A DNA stretch of 64,000 nucleotides from Paraspadella gotoi (taxonomy: Eukaryota; Chaetognatha): NCBI GenBank assembly GCA_051294375.1, contig JBJCIZ010000239.1, forward strand, positions 5,532,993-5,596,992, written 5' to 3'. Every line of letters starts with the position of its first letter. Within the stretch, counting starts at the first letter, position 1. Below the pieces are notes generated by a model, which saw only the letters and a program-made list of their open reading frames with translations, was not told the DNA's origin and did not search any database. This document shows, one piece after another, positions 34,080-47,260 of this stretch. The position numbers and the translations under genes are program-made.

Positions 34080-34325
34080 CGTGGATAAAAATGGCGGGTG
34101 CACGTGACCGAAATGGCGGGAAATCAGGTGGGTGCACGTTATCGAAATGATTTGCACGCGACCTAAAAGACGTGAAATATTAAGGGTGCCCGTGGGGTAA
34201 ATGGATAGAATCTGATAAGTACACACGATCCGAAGTGCGTGAAATCTTATTGGTACACCTGATCTTAATTGCGTGAAATCCTCTAGTTGCACGTGATCCT
34301 AATGGTTTGGCGTCCACCTTAATGA
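34080..34325 (+). repeat. ~38-bp minisatellite with GTGCACGTGA motifs
   Basis: Six to seven units of a pattern like TGCACGTGATCCxAATGxC and GTGAAATCxT. CACGTG or GCACGTT recurs in most units. The 33,843-33,950 stretch before it is Pro/Gln/Thr-like GC-rich simple sequence. Confidence 0.7.
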
Positions 34326-34499
34326 CGAAAAGGTCAGGCTCACGGTTCACTGCGAAAAGACCATCATAATAACTTTGTTGTATTGCGTTCAATTATTGAT
34401 AGGGAATCTTTTGACGCCAGTCGCTACGGGGCGCTGGAGTGATAAAGAAAGGTCGAAAGGCCAGACGACGACGACGATGAAGCTTACGTTTATATAATA

Positions 34500-36880
34500 T
34501 ATATATAATATATATATATTAGCTAATGATAAATACAAGGACGAGAGCACTTCTTCGTTCACTTTTGTCTATAATCCAGGATAGAGAGAGTGATTCTGTT
34601 GTTTATGTGTTTTGTTTCCTGAGCACTTTTTTCTTTTTATTATCTGCTGATCTCGCCTTCAGCGATAGAGTGCCTGAAATGAATGACTTTGATTTATCAT
34701 ACTCTGAAGTAAAACAAAATAAACTGGTCTTACAATTTTCACATGTCACTAAGACAGTGACGTGACTTGAAAGGAGAGTGTCTTACTAGCATACCATCTC
34801 AAAGAACACAGCTAGCACTGAGGAAGAAAGTTTGGCTGTCACAAAAATGTGACATCTAACGATACCAGTATACTTTAAGAGAGGGAGCGATACAGCCGCG
34901 TGTAAGAGTGACTGTTTATCAAGGACGTGCAAATATTATTAGATACTTCAAGACTCATCGGAACTGAACTCTAAACTCGCGGAAGACAGAACAGGGCGTC
35001 GTGTACCATCTGACCATCTTTGAGTATAACAGTTGGACGAATTTGTTTAATCGTCCCGTACCTCTATGATCTGTTCCAAGTTAAAAATAAGATTGTATTC
35101 TATTACTCAGCGGGCACACTAAGGAGTCAAGGCCGTCATCTTTATCGATGAATGATATTCGAAGGCAGGGACATGGGGGTTGTGCGCCAAGCAGTGTGCA
35201 ATTACAAAATGTGCAACAGGTGGATAGGCACGTGAGGCGGATTGCAGTGAGAATAGTGAACGGGGACAATAAGTAAGGCTTTTGGATAGCAAGCTGGATT
35301 TTTATACCGGTAAATGATTGCACTGGCGACCTAAAAGACGTGAATATATTAAGGGTGCCGCAGTAGGGGTGCAATGGATAGATCTGATAAGTAAAGCACG
35401 ACTCCGAGAGAGACACTAGTGTGACGGAACATCTCTATGTGATACGAGGGAGACAGTTTTCGTCCGTATAATGCTTAGAGGTGCCGAGTGTATGACATGA
35501 TCCGTTCTCATGTGCGTACGATATGTCATTGACTTACTTGAGCATGGATTGTTGGCGTGCACCTTGAATGCGTCTAGTACTGACGTGGAGAGAGGTGCTA
35601 TAGAGTGGGCACGTGTTGTAACTGTTTTGGAGGCCGAGAAAGAACTTCATCATAATAGAGATTTGTAGGGTTCGCTAGGTTTAATTTGCCGTCCAAGAGT
35701 TTCTATGATAAGGTTATCCCGAAGCGTTTTTTGACGCCAAGCTCGCCTACGCGGGCCGCGGAGCTTGAAAAGAAGGAGGTCGGAAGGACCTATGTATCGT
35801 ATCGATGCACTGTATGAGATGCTCATGCGTCCAGTTGACTATCTTTCAAATTTTTCATGGATGGTATTAACTATTGATTATACTAGATATTGGAGGGTGT
35901 AGAGGAGAGCGCGCCTATTCGCGCCGCCGCTCAAGAGGCACATCGCATCGCAATTAAAGGCCCTAGCAGTAGACGCAGAGGCAACCTGACTATTCAGAGC
36001 TTGCAGAGCATCTTATTACGTGCAGCTACCTTGATTTGATTGCAGATACGAGTAGATATGTTTGGTGAGTTGTTTTTGTATATGGATCTTATCAATTCTT
36101 CTTTTGGTGTATTAATTAGTAGGGGAGAGAGAGTCTCTTTCCTCCTTTACTCTGTATGTTTTATCTGCTTTCCTTTCTTATTTCGATTGACACTTATCAT
36201 TAACATAAGTAATAGTGCTTTGCTTTGTTTGCCATTCTATATCTTTGCCTTTCGTTCTTTGTTCCGTGTTATTTATGTCTTGCTTTCTGCTTCATCTATT
36301 AAAACGAATCTTTATTTCACTCTTCTCTTGTTACCTTTTTCTTTCCTTTATCTTCTATTGTTATTTCTTTTTTATTCTCCTCTTCTTCTAGCGCACTTTT
36401 TTTTTATTTGTTTGGCTGTTCGCAGTGTACTTTTTCTGCTGCGTTTCTTCTCTTATGTGAGTCTAACTTTTAGGTCGTCTTCCGTCTTTTTGGTCTCTTT
36501 GTCTGTCATTAGTTTACTTCTACACCTATTAATTTGTTAAATGCTGAGTTACTTATTGAATACTCTATCCTTAATTATTTATGCTATGTTTTATGTAATA
36601 TGATCTTACTCTTTGTTATTTTTTTGCCTTTTATTGGACTTGTTCCGCTTAGACTCTTGTAATTATGATACCACATCGGGCGCGGAAGCCAGGTTGAGTT
36701 GTTTGACAGCTTGTTCTCGCTTTGTCTTCTTCGTTTAACGTACTGTCTTATCTTGGGCCTTTTGCTTCGTACTCTCTCCGACGGGGGAGAAACTGATGAG
36801 GATAGATAGACGGTAGATGATTAGATAGACCGAGATGAGAAATATGAGAGAATAGAGACCGTGTTGATGACTTATGCNNN
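34500..36880. other. assembly-suspect stretch, noisy copy of upstream sequence
   Basis: Segments at 35,320-35,410 and 35,690-35,780 reproduce 34,155-34,240 and 34,395-34,455 with many indels. The T-rich open frame at 36,040-36,540 is not credible as a gene. No features are assigned. Confidence 0.7.
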
Positions 36881-36902
36881 NNNNNNNNNNNNNNNNNNNN
36901 NN

Positions 36903-38660
<1,758 letters not shown>

Positions 38661-38784
38661 AAAATTGTTTCTTTTGTTTGTTTTTTTTTTTAGTTTATTG
38701 TCTTTTTTCTTTTTAGTTTATTTTATTTTTAAGCGCACGATATATTCTGATCGATGCGAGACGAGACAGATCTCGACCCTAGAA

Positions 38785-39070
38785 TTTTACGGTCCAATCA
38801 TTTCTGTGCTCAATATTTTCTCGGCCAAATCATTTCACAAATCAATTATTTCACTGATCACTCATTTCTAAGCCCATTCTTTTCGAGGCCCAATCGTTTC
38901 TAAGCACATTCATTACTCAGCCCAATGATTTCTGGGCCCAATCATTTCTCGATCCTATCCTTTCTGGGCTCAGACATTTCTGGGCTCATTTATTTCTTGG
39001 CCCAATCCTTTCAGCTCAATTATTTCTCAGCCCAATATTTTTTTATCCCAATTATTTCTCGGCCCTATCG
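38785..39070 (+). repeat. tandem CCCAATCATTTCTGGGC array
   Basis: About sixteen degenerate 15-20-bp units, many holding CCCAAT. It precedes a TATAAAAAG box at 39,171. Confidence 0.75.
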
Positions 39071-39170
39071 TTTCCCGCCAAAAATATTAGTACTTTTGAA
39101 ATTATCTCAGTGCCGCGCCATCTACCCAATATCGGCGCCGTCACCCAAGTCTTGGTGCCCACCCCCCCCC

Positions 39171-39179
39171 CTATAAAAA
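39171..39179 (+). promoter_or_regulatory. TATA-box-like element downstream of a CCAAT array
   Basis: CCCCCTATAAAAAGCCGC context, about 100 bp after an array of CCAAT-containing units. No transcript is known. The next 300 bp hold no clear coding exon. It could be a retroelement LTR or solo promoter. Confidence 0.35.
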
Positions 39180-40834
39180 GCCGCAATTTTGTTCCTTGTC
39201 GTATCTAATAGACATTCATAATCGAAAATATATATAAAAAAAAAAGAAATATCCAATTTCGGCGGACGAGGCTCGGAGAGAAAGAGAGAAATTAACAGAA
39301 ATTGCTATTTTGTATTAGAGCCGGTGCAACTAAAGATAAAGTAGGCAAAGAGTACGGTCAAAATTTCTTTTATTCTTTTATTTGTCCAAAAAATAATGAG
39401 ACCTCTGGCGAATATGTTTTTAAAAAAAACGAAAAGTGCTTATTTGTCTTAGAGAATGCTTTATTTTTTAAGTAGCCTTAGAAAGAAAAAAGGCTAAAAC
39501 TTTAAAAAATTTTGTTAAGTATAATAGCTGTATAATAGACGCAGACAAATGGGCAGAAGATACAACACAGAGAACAACAACCCAAAAAAAATTGAAAAAA
39601 AAAGCCAATCAAACAGATGACATTAAAAACTTATGAAAATTCTTTTTTTACACTTTCTCTCTCTTTTTTTTCATTCAAATTCTTTTTTTCTGAATTTTTC
39701 TCATTTCTTTTCTTTCTTATCTTTTTTTCCCCCCACTTGATATTTTTTTTTCTTTTCCTCTAATTCATTTTCCACGAGGAAATGAACCCAAGGAGAAAAA
39801 AAGAATCTAACAGAGAAAAAAAAATTGAGGGGGGAGAAAGAGGGGAGGGGATCTCATTAAGGGCAGAGGGGGAGGGAGGAAAAGGGAGAAAGGGGAGAAG
39901 GAAAGGAAAAAAAGGGAGGAAGAGGTGGGAGGAAAATGGAAAAAGAGGGAGGAAAATGGAAAAGGAGGGGGGAAAATGGAAAAAAATAGGGAGGAAAATG
40001 GAGAAAAAGGGAAGAAAATGGAGGAAGAGGGAAGAAAATGGAAAAAGAGGAAAGGGGATGGGAAGTAAAAGGGAGAAAGAGGATGAAGAATGAAGGGAGA
40101 GGGAGGAAAATTAAAAAAGGGAGGAAAATGGAAAAAAAGAGAGGAAAATTGAGAAAAAGGGCAGAAAATGGGGAAAGAGGAAAGAAAATGGAGAAAAATT
40201 GAGGAGAGTCGCAATCTAAACAAAACTAATGCCCCATGACAGAGACAGAAATCTCCGCGGAAATGAACAGAGAGAAAAAAACAAAAGAACAACCCTCGAC
40301 AAAATGGATGACGGAAGAAAACAAAAGCAAAACAAAAGCAAAACAAAAAAAATGATATTAATTCCTGTTAGATGCGGAGACGAATCACGGACATCGTTCA
40401 ACTTCACTTTCAGCGTGAAACGGCGTTAGTTGAATGTCCCTAACACGAAGGCGATGTGTTCTCACCGCTAGATGGCGTTTTTCATTCACAGTCACGGCTG
40501 AGATTACAGTGGCAGTCAGGGTTAGGGTTAGTGACAGTAAGAGTTGCGTTCATTGCATTTATAGTTGCATATTCACAGATGCAGTCACGGTTGCGGTCAC
40601 ATTGTAACAAGAGTTGCAATGACGTTGGATTGAGAGTTGCAGCCACAGTTACAGACAGTTACAGTTCACAGTTCACTTTACATTTCACAGTTTCACATTT
40701 CACAGTTCACATTTCACATGACGCTGTTAGGAAAAAGTAAAAGAATGTTCGTCTTTCAGGTTTTTTTGCCTGGGAAATTTGCGTCTTTTTTAAAATTAAT
40801 TATATTTATTATTTATTTATTTATTATTTATTTT

Positions 40835-40865
<31 letters not shown>

Positions 40866-40902
40866 TCAATCAATTTATTTCTTCATCTTTTTTGTTTTTC
40901 AG

Positions 40903-41079
40903 GTCAGCCGATCCTCTGTCGTCGTTTGCCTTCCCGTCGCCGAACAAGGAATCCTTTTTGTCCCAACTTTGCCTCTGCCCATCCCACACACAAACCGACC
41001 TCCCCCACCACAAATCCCCAACTCTACTATCACCAGCCCCGACCGAGTGGAAATCCCAGACGCAGCCCTCAGACTACAA

Positions 41080-41080
<1 letters not shown>
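40903..41080 (+). CDS. coding-like segment after a TTTTTCAG acceptor, unidentified
   Basis: On the plus strand a strong polypyrimidine-CAG border is followed by an open stretch. In one frame it reads SRSSVVVCLPVAEQGILFVP, then TLPLPIPHTNRPPPPQIPNS and DRVEIPDAALRLQLL, before a (CT)n tract. The codons look unbiased and non-repetitive. No family is recognised and no donor is clear. A near copy lies at 43,279-43,450 with indels that break every frame. It could be a real plus-strand exon or a mobile-element fragment. Confidence 0.25.
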
Positions 41081-41121
<41 letters not shown>

Positions 41122-41124
41122 CCA

Positions 41125-41156
41125 TGATGACGCAGCGAATTTTCTTTCCTATATAA
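41125..41156 (+). promoter_or_regulatory. TGACGCAG plus TATATAAA core, promoter-like
   Basis: TGATGACGCAGCG is followed about 15 bp later by TCCTATATAAAACC. The same pair occurs in copy 2 at 43,500-43,532. Spacing and orientation suit a TATA promoter, but no downstream gene is evident. Confidence 0.3.
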
Positions 41157-41825
41157 AACCTGGATGGGTTCCTCCTCCTCTTCATATTTCTCTTCCTCTT
41201 CCTCCTACTCATCTTCCTCCTCCTCTTCCTCTTCCTCCTCCTCCTCTTTCTTCTCCTCCTATTCCACTCAAACTCCTTCTATTTCTTCTTCTTCTTCTTC
41301 TTCTTCTTCTTCTTCTTCTTCTTCTTTATCTTCCTCTTTCACCTCTCCTACTTTTTCCTTATTATATTTCCTCTCTCTCTTTCTCTTCCTCGCCCTTTAT
41401 GGCTATATTTTCCAAAAGTGTCTCATTTCTGCATAAATTCATAAATGAGATAGTTTTTAGTTGAAGTTAGGGTTAGGGTTAGAGAATAAAAGGAAAGGGT
41501 TTGGGAATTAGCATTAGGAATTTCAGTTATGAATTAAGGTACTGGAATGGGGCGCTTTTGAAATATAATGCCATCATATTTTTTTTTACTCTCATACGTC
41601 TTAATGGTTAACCTTTTTCTTCCGCTTTTTTATTTTTCTTTTCCTCTTTCTTTTCCATTTCCTTTTCCTTCTTTCCTTCCTTCTTTCCTTCTTACCTTTC
41701 TTCCTTTTCCGTTTCTTCCTCCCTCCCATTCCTCCCTTTTTCCCTCCCTCCCTCCCTCATTTTCTTCTTTCCTCTCTCTCTCCCTCCCTCTCTTCTTTAA
41801 CACCACAAAGAGAGAGATTTTTAAG

Positions 41826-43455
41826 TTAGCCTAGCAAGAAAAAGGCTAAAACTTTAAAAATTTGTTAAGTATAATAGCTGTATAATAGACGCAGACAATG
41901 GCAGAAAGATACAACACAGAGAACAACAGACCAAAACAAATTGTAAAAAAAAGCCAATCAAACAGATGGACATTAAAACTTTGAAAAATTCTTTTTTTTT
42001 ACATTTCTCTCTCTTCTTTTTTTCATTCAAATTCTTTTTTCTGATTTTTCTCATTTCTTCCTTTCTTATTTTTTTTCCCCCACTGATATTTTTTTTCTTT
42101 TCCTCTAATTATTTTCCACGCAGGAAATGAACCAAGGAGAAAAAAGAATTCTCCAGAGAAAAAAAAATTGGGGGGAGAAGAGGGAGGGATCTCATTAAGG
42201 GCAGAGGGAGGGAGGAAAGGGAAAAGGGGAAGAGGAAGGAAAAAAGGGAGGAAAGAGGTGGGAGGAAAATGGAAAAGAGGGCAGGAAAATGGAAAAGGAG
42301 GGGGAAAATGGGAAGAAATAGGAGGAAAATGAAAAAAAGGGGAGAAAATGGAGAAAAAGGGAAGAAATTGGAAGAAAGGAGGAAGTGGAAGGTGAAAAAG
42401 GGAGAAAGATAGAGAAGAGAGAAATGGAGAAAGGAGAAAGGAAAAATATAAAATGAGAAAGAGATGAAGATGAAGGGAGAGGGGGAATTAAAGGAGGAAA
42501 TAAAAGAGGAAAGGAAAAAAGAGATTGAGAAAAAGCAGAAAATGGGGAAAGAGAAAGAAAATGGAGAAAAATGTGAGGAGAGTCGCAATCTAAACAAACT
42601 ATTGCCCCATGGACAGAGACAGAAATCTCCGCGGAAATGAACAGAGAGAAAAAAAAAAGAACAACCTCGACAAAATGGATGACGGAAGAAAACAAAAGCA
42701 AAACAAGAGCAAAAAAAAAAAAAATTGAATTAATTCCTGTTAGATGCGGAGACGAATCACGGACATCGTTCACTTACTTTCAGCGTGAAACGGCGTTAGT
42801 TGAATGTCCCTAACAGAAGGCGATGTGTTTCACCGCTAGATGGCGTTTTCATTCACAGTCATCGGCTGAGATTACGTGGCAGTCAGGTTAGGGTAGTGAC
42901 AGTAAAGTTGCGTTCTATTGGCATTTATAGTTGCATATTCACAGATGCAGTCAGGTTGCGGTCCACATTGGTAACAAGATGAAATTGCAATGACAGTTGG
43001 ATCTGAAGAGTTGCAGCCACAGTTACAGAATAACAGTTACAGTTCACTTTACATTCAATCCAGTTACATTCATTTCACATTTCAATTTCACATTTCACAG
43101 ACGCTGTTAGGAAAAAGTAAAGAATGTTCGTCCACAGTTTCAGGTTTTTGCCTGGGAAATTTGCGTCTTTTTTAAAATTAATTCATTTATTTATTTATTT
43201 ATTTATATTTTTTTTTATTCATTATTTATTTATTTATTTATTAATCAATTTATTTCTTCATCTTTTTTGTTTTTCAGGTCAGACCGATCCTCTGTCGTCG
43301 TTTGCCTTCCCGTCGCCGAACAAGGAATCCTTTTTGTCCCAACTTTGCCTCTGCCATCCCACACACAACTCGACTCCCCACACACAATCGACTTCCAACT
43401 CTACTATCACCAGGCCCGAACCGAGTGGAAATCCAGACGCAGCCTCAGACTAAAC

Positions 43456-43494
<39 letters not shown>

Positions 43495-44230
43495 GTTCCA
43501 TGATGACGCAGCGAATTTTCTTTCCTATATAAAACCTGGATGGGTTCCTCCTCCTCTTCATATTTCTCTTCCTCTTCCTCCTACTCATCTTCCTCCTCCT
43601 CTTCCTCTTCTCTCCTCCTCTTTCTTCTCCTCCTATTCCATCAAACTCCTTCTATTTCTTCTTTTTCTTCTTCTTCTTCTTCTTCTTCTTCTTCTTCTTC
43701 TTTATCTCCTCTTTCACCTCTCCTACTTTTTCCTTATTATATTTCCTCTCTCTCTTTCTCTTCTCGCCCTTTATGGCTATATTTCCAAAAGTGTCTCATT
43801 TCTCATAAATTCATAAATGAGATAGTTTTTAGTTGAAGTTAGGGTTAGGGTTTAGAGAATAAAAGGAAAGGGTTTGGGAATTAGAATTAGAATTTCAGTT
43901 ATGAATTAAGGTACTGGAATGGGGCGCTTTTGAAATTAATGCCATCATATTTTTTTTTACTTCATACGTCTTAATGGTTAACCTTTTTCTTCCGCTTTTT
44001 TATTTTTCTTTCTTCTTTTTCCATTTCCTTTCCTTTTCTCTTCTCTTCCTTCTCCTTACTCTTTCTTCCTTTTCCGTTTCTTCTCCCTCACTTCCTCCTT
44101 TTTCCTCTCCCTCCCTCTTTTCTTCTTTCTCTCTCTCTCCCTCCCTCTCTTCTTTACTTTCTCCCTCCCTCTATTCTTTCCTCCTTCCTCCTCCCTCTCT
44201 TCTTTCCTCCCTCTCTCCCTCTTCCCACGA
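41826..44230. repeat. 2.35-kb near-duplicate, copy 2 with indels
   Basis: Same parts in the same order as copy 1. Differences are dominated by single-base losses and gains, often in homopolymers, rather than substitutions. That suggests an uncollapsed raw-read copy. Confidence 0.85.
43279..43450 (+). pseudogene. indel-damaged copy of the segment at 40,903-41,080
   Basis: Same acceptor, same order of sequence, but with scattered single-base losses and gains that shift the frame repeatedly. It sits at the same relative position inside the second copy of the 2.35-kb near-duplicate. It is most likely an unpolished read copy rather than a biological paralogue. Confidence 0.5.
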
Positions 44231-44588
44231 CGAGTCGAAATTTTTTGCTAAATCGTGAAAAATTTACGTGATTTTCTCAGCAAAGAAAGTTTATCGCGCT
44301 CAATTTGAAAATTGATCTCACGAGAAAAAAAAACGAAACGTGACAATCACGAAAGATTTCACCCTAGTTTCACTTCATCGTAAAAAACTAAAANNNNNNN
44401 NNNNNNNNNNNNNNNNNNAAAAAAACATGACAGAGTTTTCACGAGAATCTCTTTTGCTTGTAGGTTTTGCCGTTCAGCAAGCAAATCTTATCTACAATTT
44501 CGTTAATTCTTTAATTAATTAATTCGTTGACCCTCACCAAAAACGAACGCTTTTACTACAGGGTGATTGATTTCATGTTTTGACTTAC

Positions 44589-44643
44589 CTGTTCGGATCA
44601 GACGAAGGTATTGGTAGATAGAACAAAAGGTAGGGACCGGCAC
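44589..44643 (-). CDS. possible syntrophin PH2-domain exon
   Basis: A short open segment ending in an excellent donor (AACAG|GTAAGTC). It reads RAGPYLLFYLPIPSSDPNR. In syntrophins the second PH domain has, at the corresponding place, a hydrophobic strand followed by a proline-rich turn (LLLYDxxP in alpha/beta types, FYVFxxPPVS in gamma types), which is loosely similar. The upstream border has a fine pyrimidine tract but reads TTTACG where TTTAG would be expected, so a base error or a different border must be assumed. Position and strand suit the exon after 46,766-46,835. Tentative. Confidence 0.3.
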
Positions 44644-44779
44644 GCGTAAAGAAAAGGGAAAAAAAAAAAGAAAATGTCATTAATTTGTGTCATAATAGGT
44701 AACAAAGATTTTAATTTTTTTCATGGGACAATGGCGAAACAATTTTTAAACGATTAACGATCAGAGAAAATTTCGTAAT

Positions 44780-44853
44780 TAATGATTGAATTAATGATTG
44801 AATTAATGATTGAATTAATGATTGAATTAATGATTGAATTAATGATTGAATTA
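44780..44853 (+). repeat. 12-bp minisatellite AATTAATGATTG
   Basis: Six perfect units in the presumed syntrophin 3' region, between the possible PH2 exon and the inverted-repeat element. Confidence 0.95.
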
Positions 44854-45289
44854 ATAGGTTTTAGCGCCGCCGCGGGCGCGAGTATTTCAACAACCGGTAC
44901 AAACTCTTGCGCGTATATAATACTATTTTTGCTAATTATACTATAATACGCACCATCTCATGAACTCTGGTTTTCCGAATCTTTCATGAAACTTTTAAGA
45001 ATAAACATTTTTTTTTTAATAATTCAGGAGCAAGCGAATATTTCGCCATTTTTCATAACTACCCGATACCGAGTTTCCTCTCCGCCGGTAAAACAAAAAA
45101 AAAACAAGAATTTTCTGCCAGCTCGGCAAATTTCGACCATCTGCAAGAATTTACGACGCCAACTAAAAATATTGTTTTTTTTTTTCATCTCGGACAAAAA
45201 TGTGCAATGGGGATTAGACAAAATTCGACCCACCTGACCAGTGGCCACTGGCCACTGATGCCAGAATCGGCTTAAGCAGAGCAACTCTA

Positions 45290-46240
45290 TAAGTAACTTT
45301 TCGGTCGGTCTGTCGGTCGTTATGTCTTTCCGTCGGTCTGTCCCACTTACGTTAAAATACTTATAAATCGCCTATAGTTACCGGGGTGGGACTCTATATC
45401 GAGACAAAATTTTTAAAATCATTACTCTAAAGCTCTTAATGATTTTTAAAATCTGAATATATTTTCGTATAGACTCTCTCTTAGCTTTTAGACGATATAT
45501 TAATTGTTTTAAAATTCTTTGATATTATACTTTTTTTAATGCATCAAAGGCAACTGCTCGGTTTTCTCGGCGCGGTTTAGAAGAAAAATATTTTAATACT
45601 TATTGTTTAATCTCATTTTAATACATAACAGTTAAAATAATTTGGAAGTACTTATTTTTAGTATAATAATGCTTCTGGCAATGTAAACATGGTATTTTGG
45701 TTAAAAAAATTTTAAAGTTAAAAAGTAAGATTTGGGTAAGTTATTGTTATGGTTTAATTTTTATTAAAACTTACTTTGATCAGGAAATTTATTTATTTTT
45801 TATTATATTTTGAAGATAAAACATAACCCCGTCATATTAACCAGTATGGCTTTTATCATATGGAATATAATGCGCGCGCCAAAAAAACGACTAAATGTTT
45901 TGAAAACATCCACCACCCATTGTAGTCGCATAAATATTTTCTTTCATTGTATATAAATGTAAAAAAAAACCAAAAAAACTTTTGCCACTCATTTTATTAT
46001 TGTATCTCAAATCGTTCAGACAGGGGCAGGACGTTAAGTTTTGTCTCGATATAGGGACCCACCCCTGTAGTTGCTCTTTTGTTAAGACAAGAAAAAACCT
46101 CAAATCTAAGTGGCTGCTAGCGCCGCCTTTAAGAACTCCTAAATCTATAATCTATAATTCCGATGCAGTGCGCGTCATAAATACACGGGCTAAGAAAATA
46201 ACAGTGGCGCAACACATTGGATGGACCGATCTTTTTTTTT
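45290..46240. mobile_element. candidate inverted-repeat DNA element
   Basis: GGGGTGGGACTCTATATCGA at 45,383-45,402 is mirrored by TCTCGATATAGGGACCCACC at 46,047-46,066, extended on each side by ACAAAAT/TTTTGT. The interior is AT-rich without coding capacity. CGGTCGGTCTGTCGGTCG lies to the left. It sits in the syntrophin gene region, 3' of the exon at 46,766. Outer ends are not well defined. Confidence 0.5.
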
Positions 46241-46258
46241 TTCGGTCTTCAACGTCAG

Positions 46259-46565
46259 GGCCTTTCCCAGAATTCAGTTAATATCTTATGTTAAGGATTA
46301 GGTTAGAGGTTAGGGTTACGGATTAAGGTTAGGGATTAAGGTTAAGGATCTGGCTAGTGATTAAGGTTAGGGATTAGGATTAGGGACTAAAGTTTAAAAT
46401 TAGGAGTTAGTGTTAAAAGTTAGTCATAATGGTTTAGGATTGCAGTTAAGTATTAAGATACAGTTTGAGATCGAGGTTAGGGATCGGGTTATAAATTGAA
46501 ATTTAGGTAAGAATTTCATTCCGTGCTAAAGCAACAGGAATGGGGCGCTCTGGGAAAATAGAGCC
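46259..46565. mobile_element. family B element, copy 3
   Basis: Left end GGCCTTTCCCAGAATTC, right end GGGGCGCTCTGGGAAAATAG plus AGCC. The core is TTAGGTTAGAGGTTAGGG-like repeat. The flanks AACGTCA and GACGTCT agree at the five central bases of seven, consistent with a 7-bp target duplication that has drifted. Confidence 0.7.
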
Positions 46566-46765
46566 GACGTCTGTCCGGTCAGCCTTTAAGGCTTTCGCCA
46601 ATCACCGAGTCCCTCTACCGGTTTTAAAATTTACGACAAAGCCCCCGTTTATATTTACGACGTCTACAAACGTTCTCTCTCTGTCTCTGACTCGGCGATA
46701 TAACTCAACGTCACCCTGAAACGCCGAGAGAGTGAGAGTGAGATTCCTCTTTTCTGATTGGCTAC

Positions 46766-46835
46766 CTTCGTCAGTCTGTTGACAGCCTCGTCGATCTCCG
46801 TCAACCAATCACGGGCCGACTTTTCCGATGGACAT
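46766..46835 (-). CDS. syntrophin, exon for the C-terminal helix of PH1
   Basis: A 70-nt exon with a CCGACAG acceptor and an ACGAAG|GTAGCC donor. It reads CPSEKSARDWLTEIDEAVNR then LTK. The ARDWLxxIxxAVNxL pattern is the C-terminal helix that ends every PH domain, with its invariant Trp. It corresponds to the syntrophin segment where the Ala-x-x-Trp motif closes the split PH1. The one-base start joins the two-base end of the exon at 47,261-47,333 to make an Arg codon. It ends in phase 0. It follows that exon by about 0.4 kb of intron. Confidence 0.85.
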
Positions 46836-47260
46836 CTGTCGGTCGAAACGAAAACGAAAAAAAAAATTAAACGGAATTAAAATAAATAGAACACAAGCGA
46901 TTGAATTATAGGTATAACTAAAATGGGAAAACATAATTTTATAAGCCGTTTTAAATAAACGTTAATACAATTTAAAATATTAACAAAATTAAATTTAAAT
47001 TAACAAAAGTTTTCAAGTCGTTTTAAATAAACGTTAATAAAAACCAAAAAAATTTTCAAAATCGAAAATAAAAGTAAATTATAACTGTTTTATGAGCCGT
47101 TTTCAATAAACTTTAATGAAATTACCAAAACATAACGAAATTAAAATTAAAACTTTTTAAAAGATATTGAAAAACAGTTTTTAACAAAACAAACAATAAC
47201 AGAAATAAAGGAAAAAAAAACAGACAAAGCAAACTGAAAACAAAGTGGACTTAAATCTAC

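Larger units (their letters stand above)
39470..41820. repeat. 2.35-kb near-duplicate, copy 1
   Basis: Order of parts: AAGGCTAAAACTTT motif, T/A-rich stretch, GGGAGGAAAATGGAAAA purine repeat, CAGTCACGGT/ACAGTT repeats, (TTTA)n, coding-like segment, (CT)n, TATATAAAACC, (TTC)n, TTAGGG-like run, TTTCC-rich end. Every part recurs in the next 2.4 kb. Confidence 0.9.

Noticed and set aside
36040-36540. 166-codon plus frame, hydrophobic
   Set aside because: T-rich composition inside the assembly-suspect zone; hydrophobic frames are expected from such DNA.
36795-36840. Second hammerhead (CTGATGAGGATAG)
   Set aside because: No matching GAAA with stem II or cleavage triplet follows.
39782-40346. Lys/Glu/Gly-rich plus frame and Phe/Pro minus frame
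   Set aside because: GGGAGGAAAATGGAAAA tandem repeat; its copy at 42,109-42,773 changes frame through indels.
45024-45284. 86-codon minus frame as a syntrophin PH2 exon
   Set aside because: A usable donor exists (GTCAG|GTGGGT), but the frame from a phase-0 start hits a stop and the residues do not match PH2.
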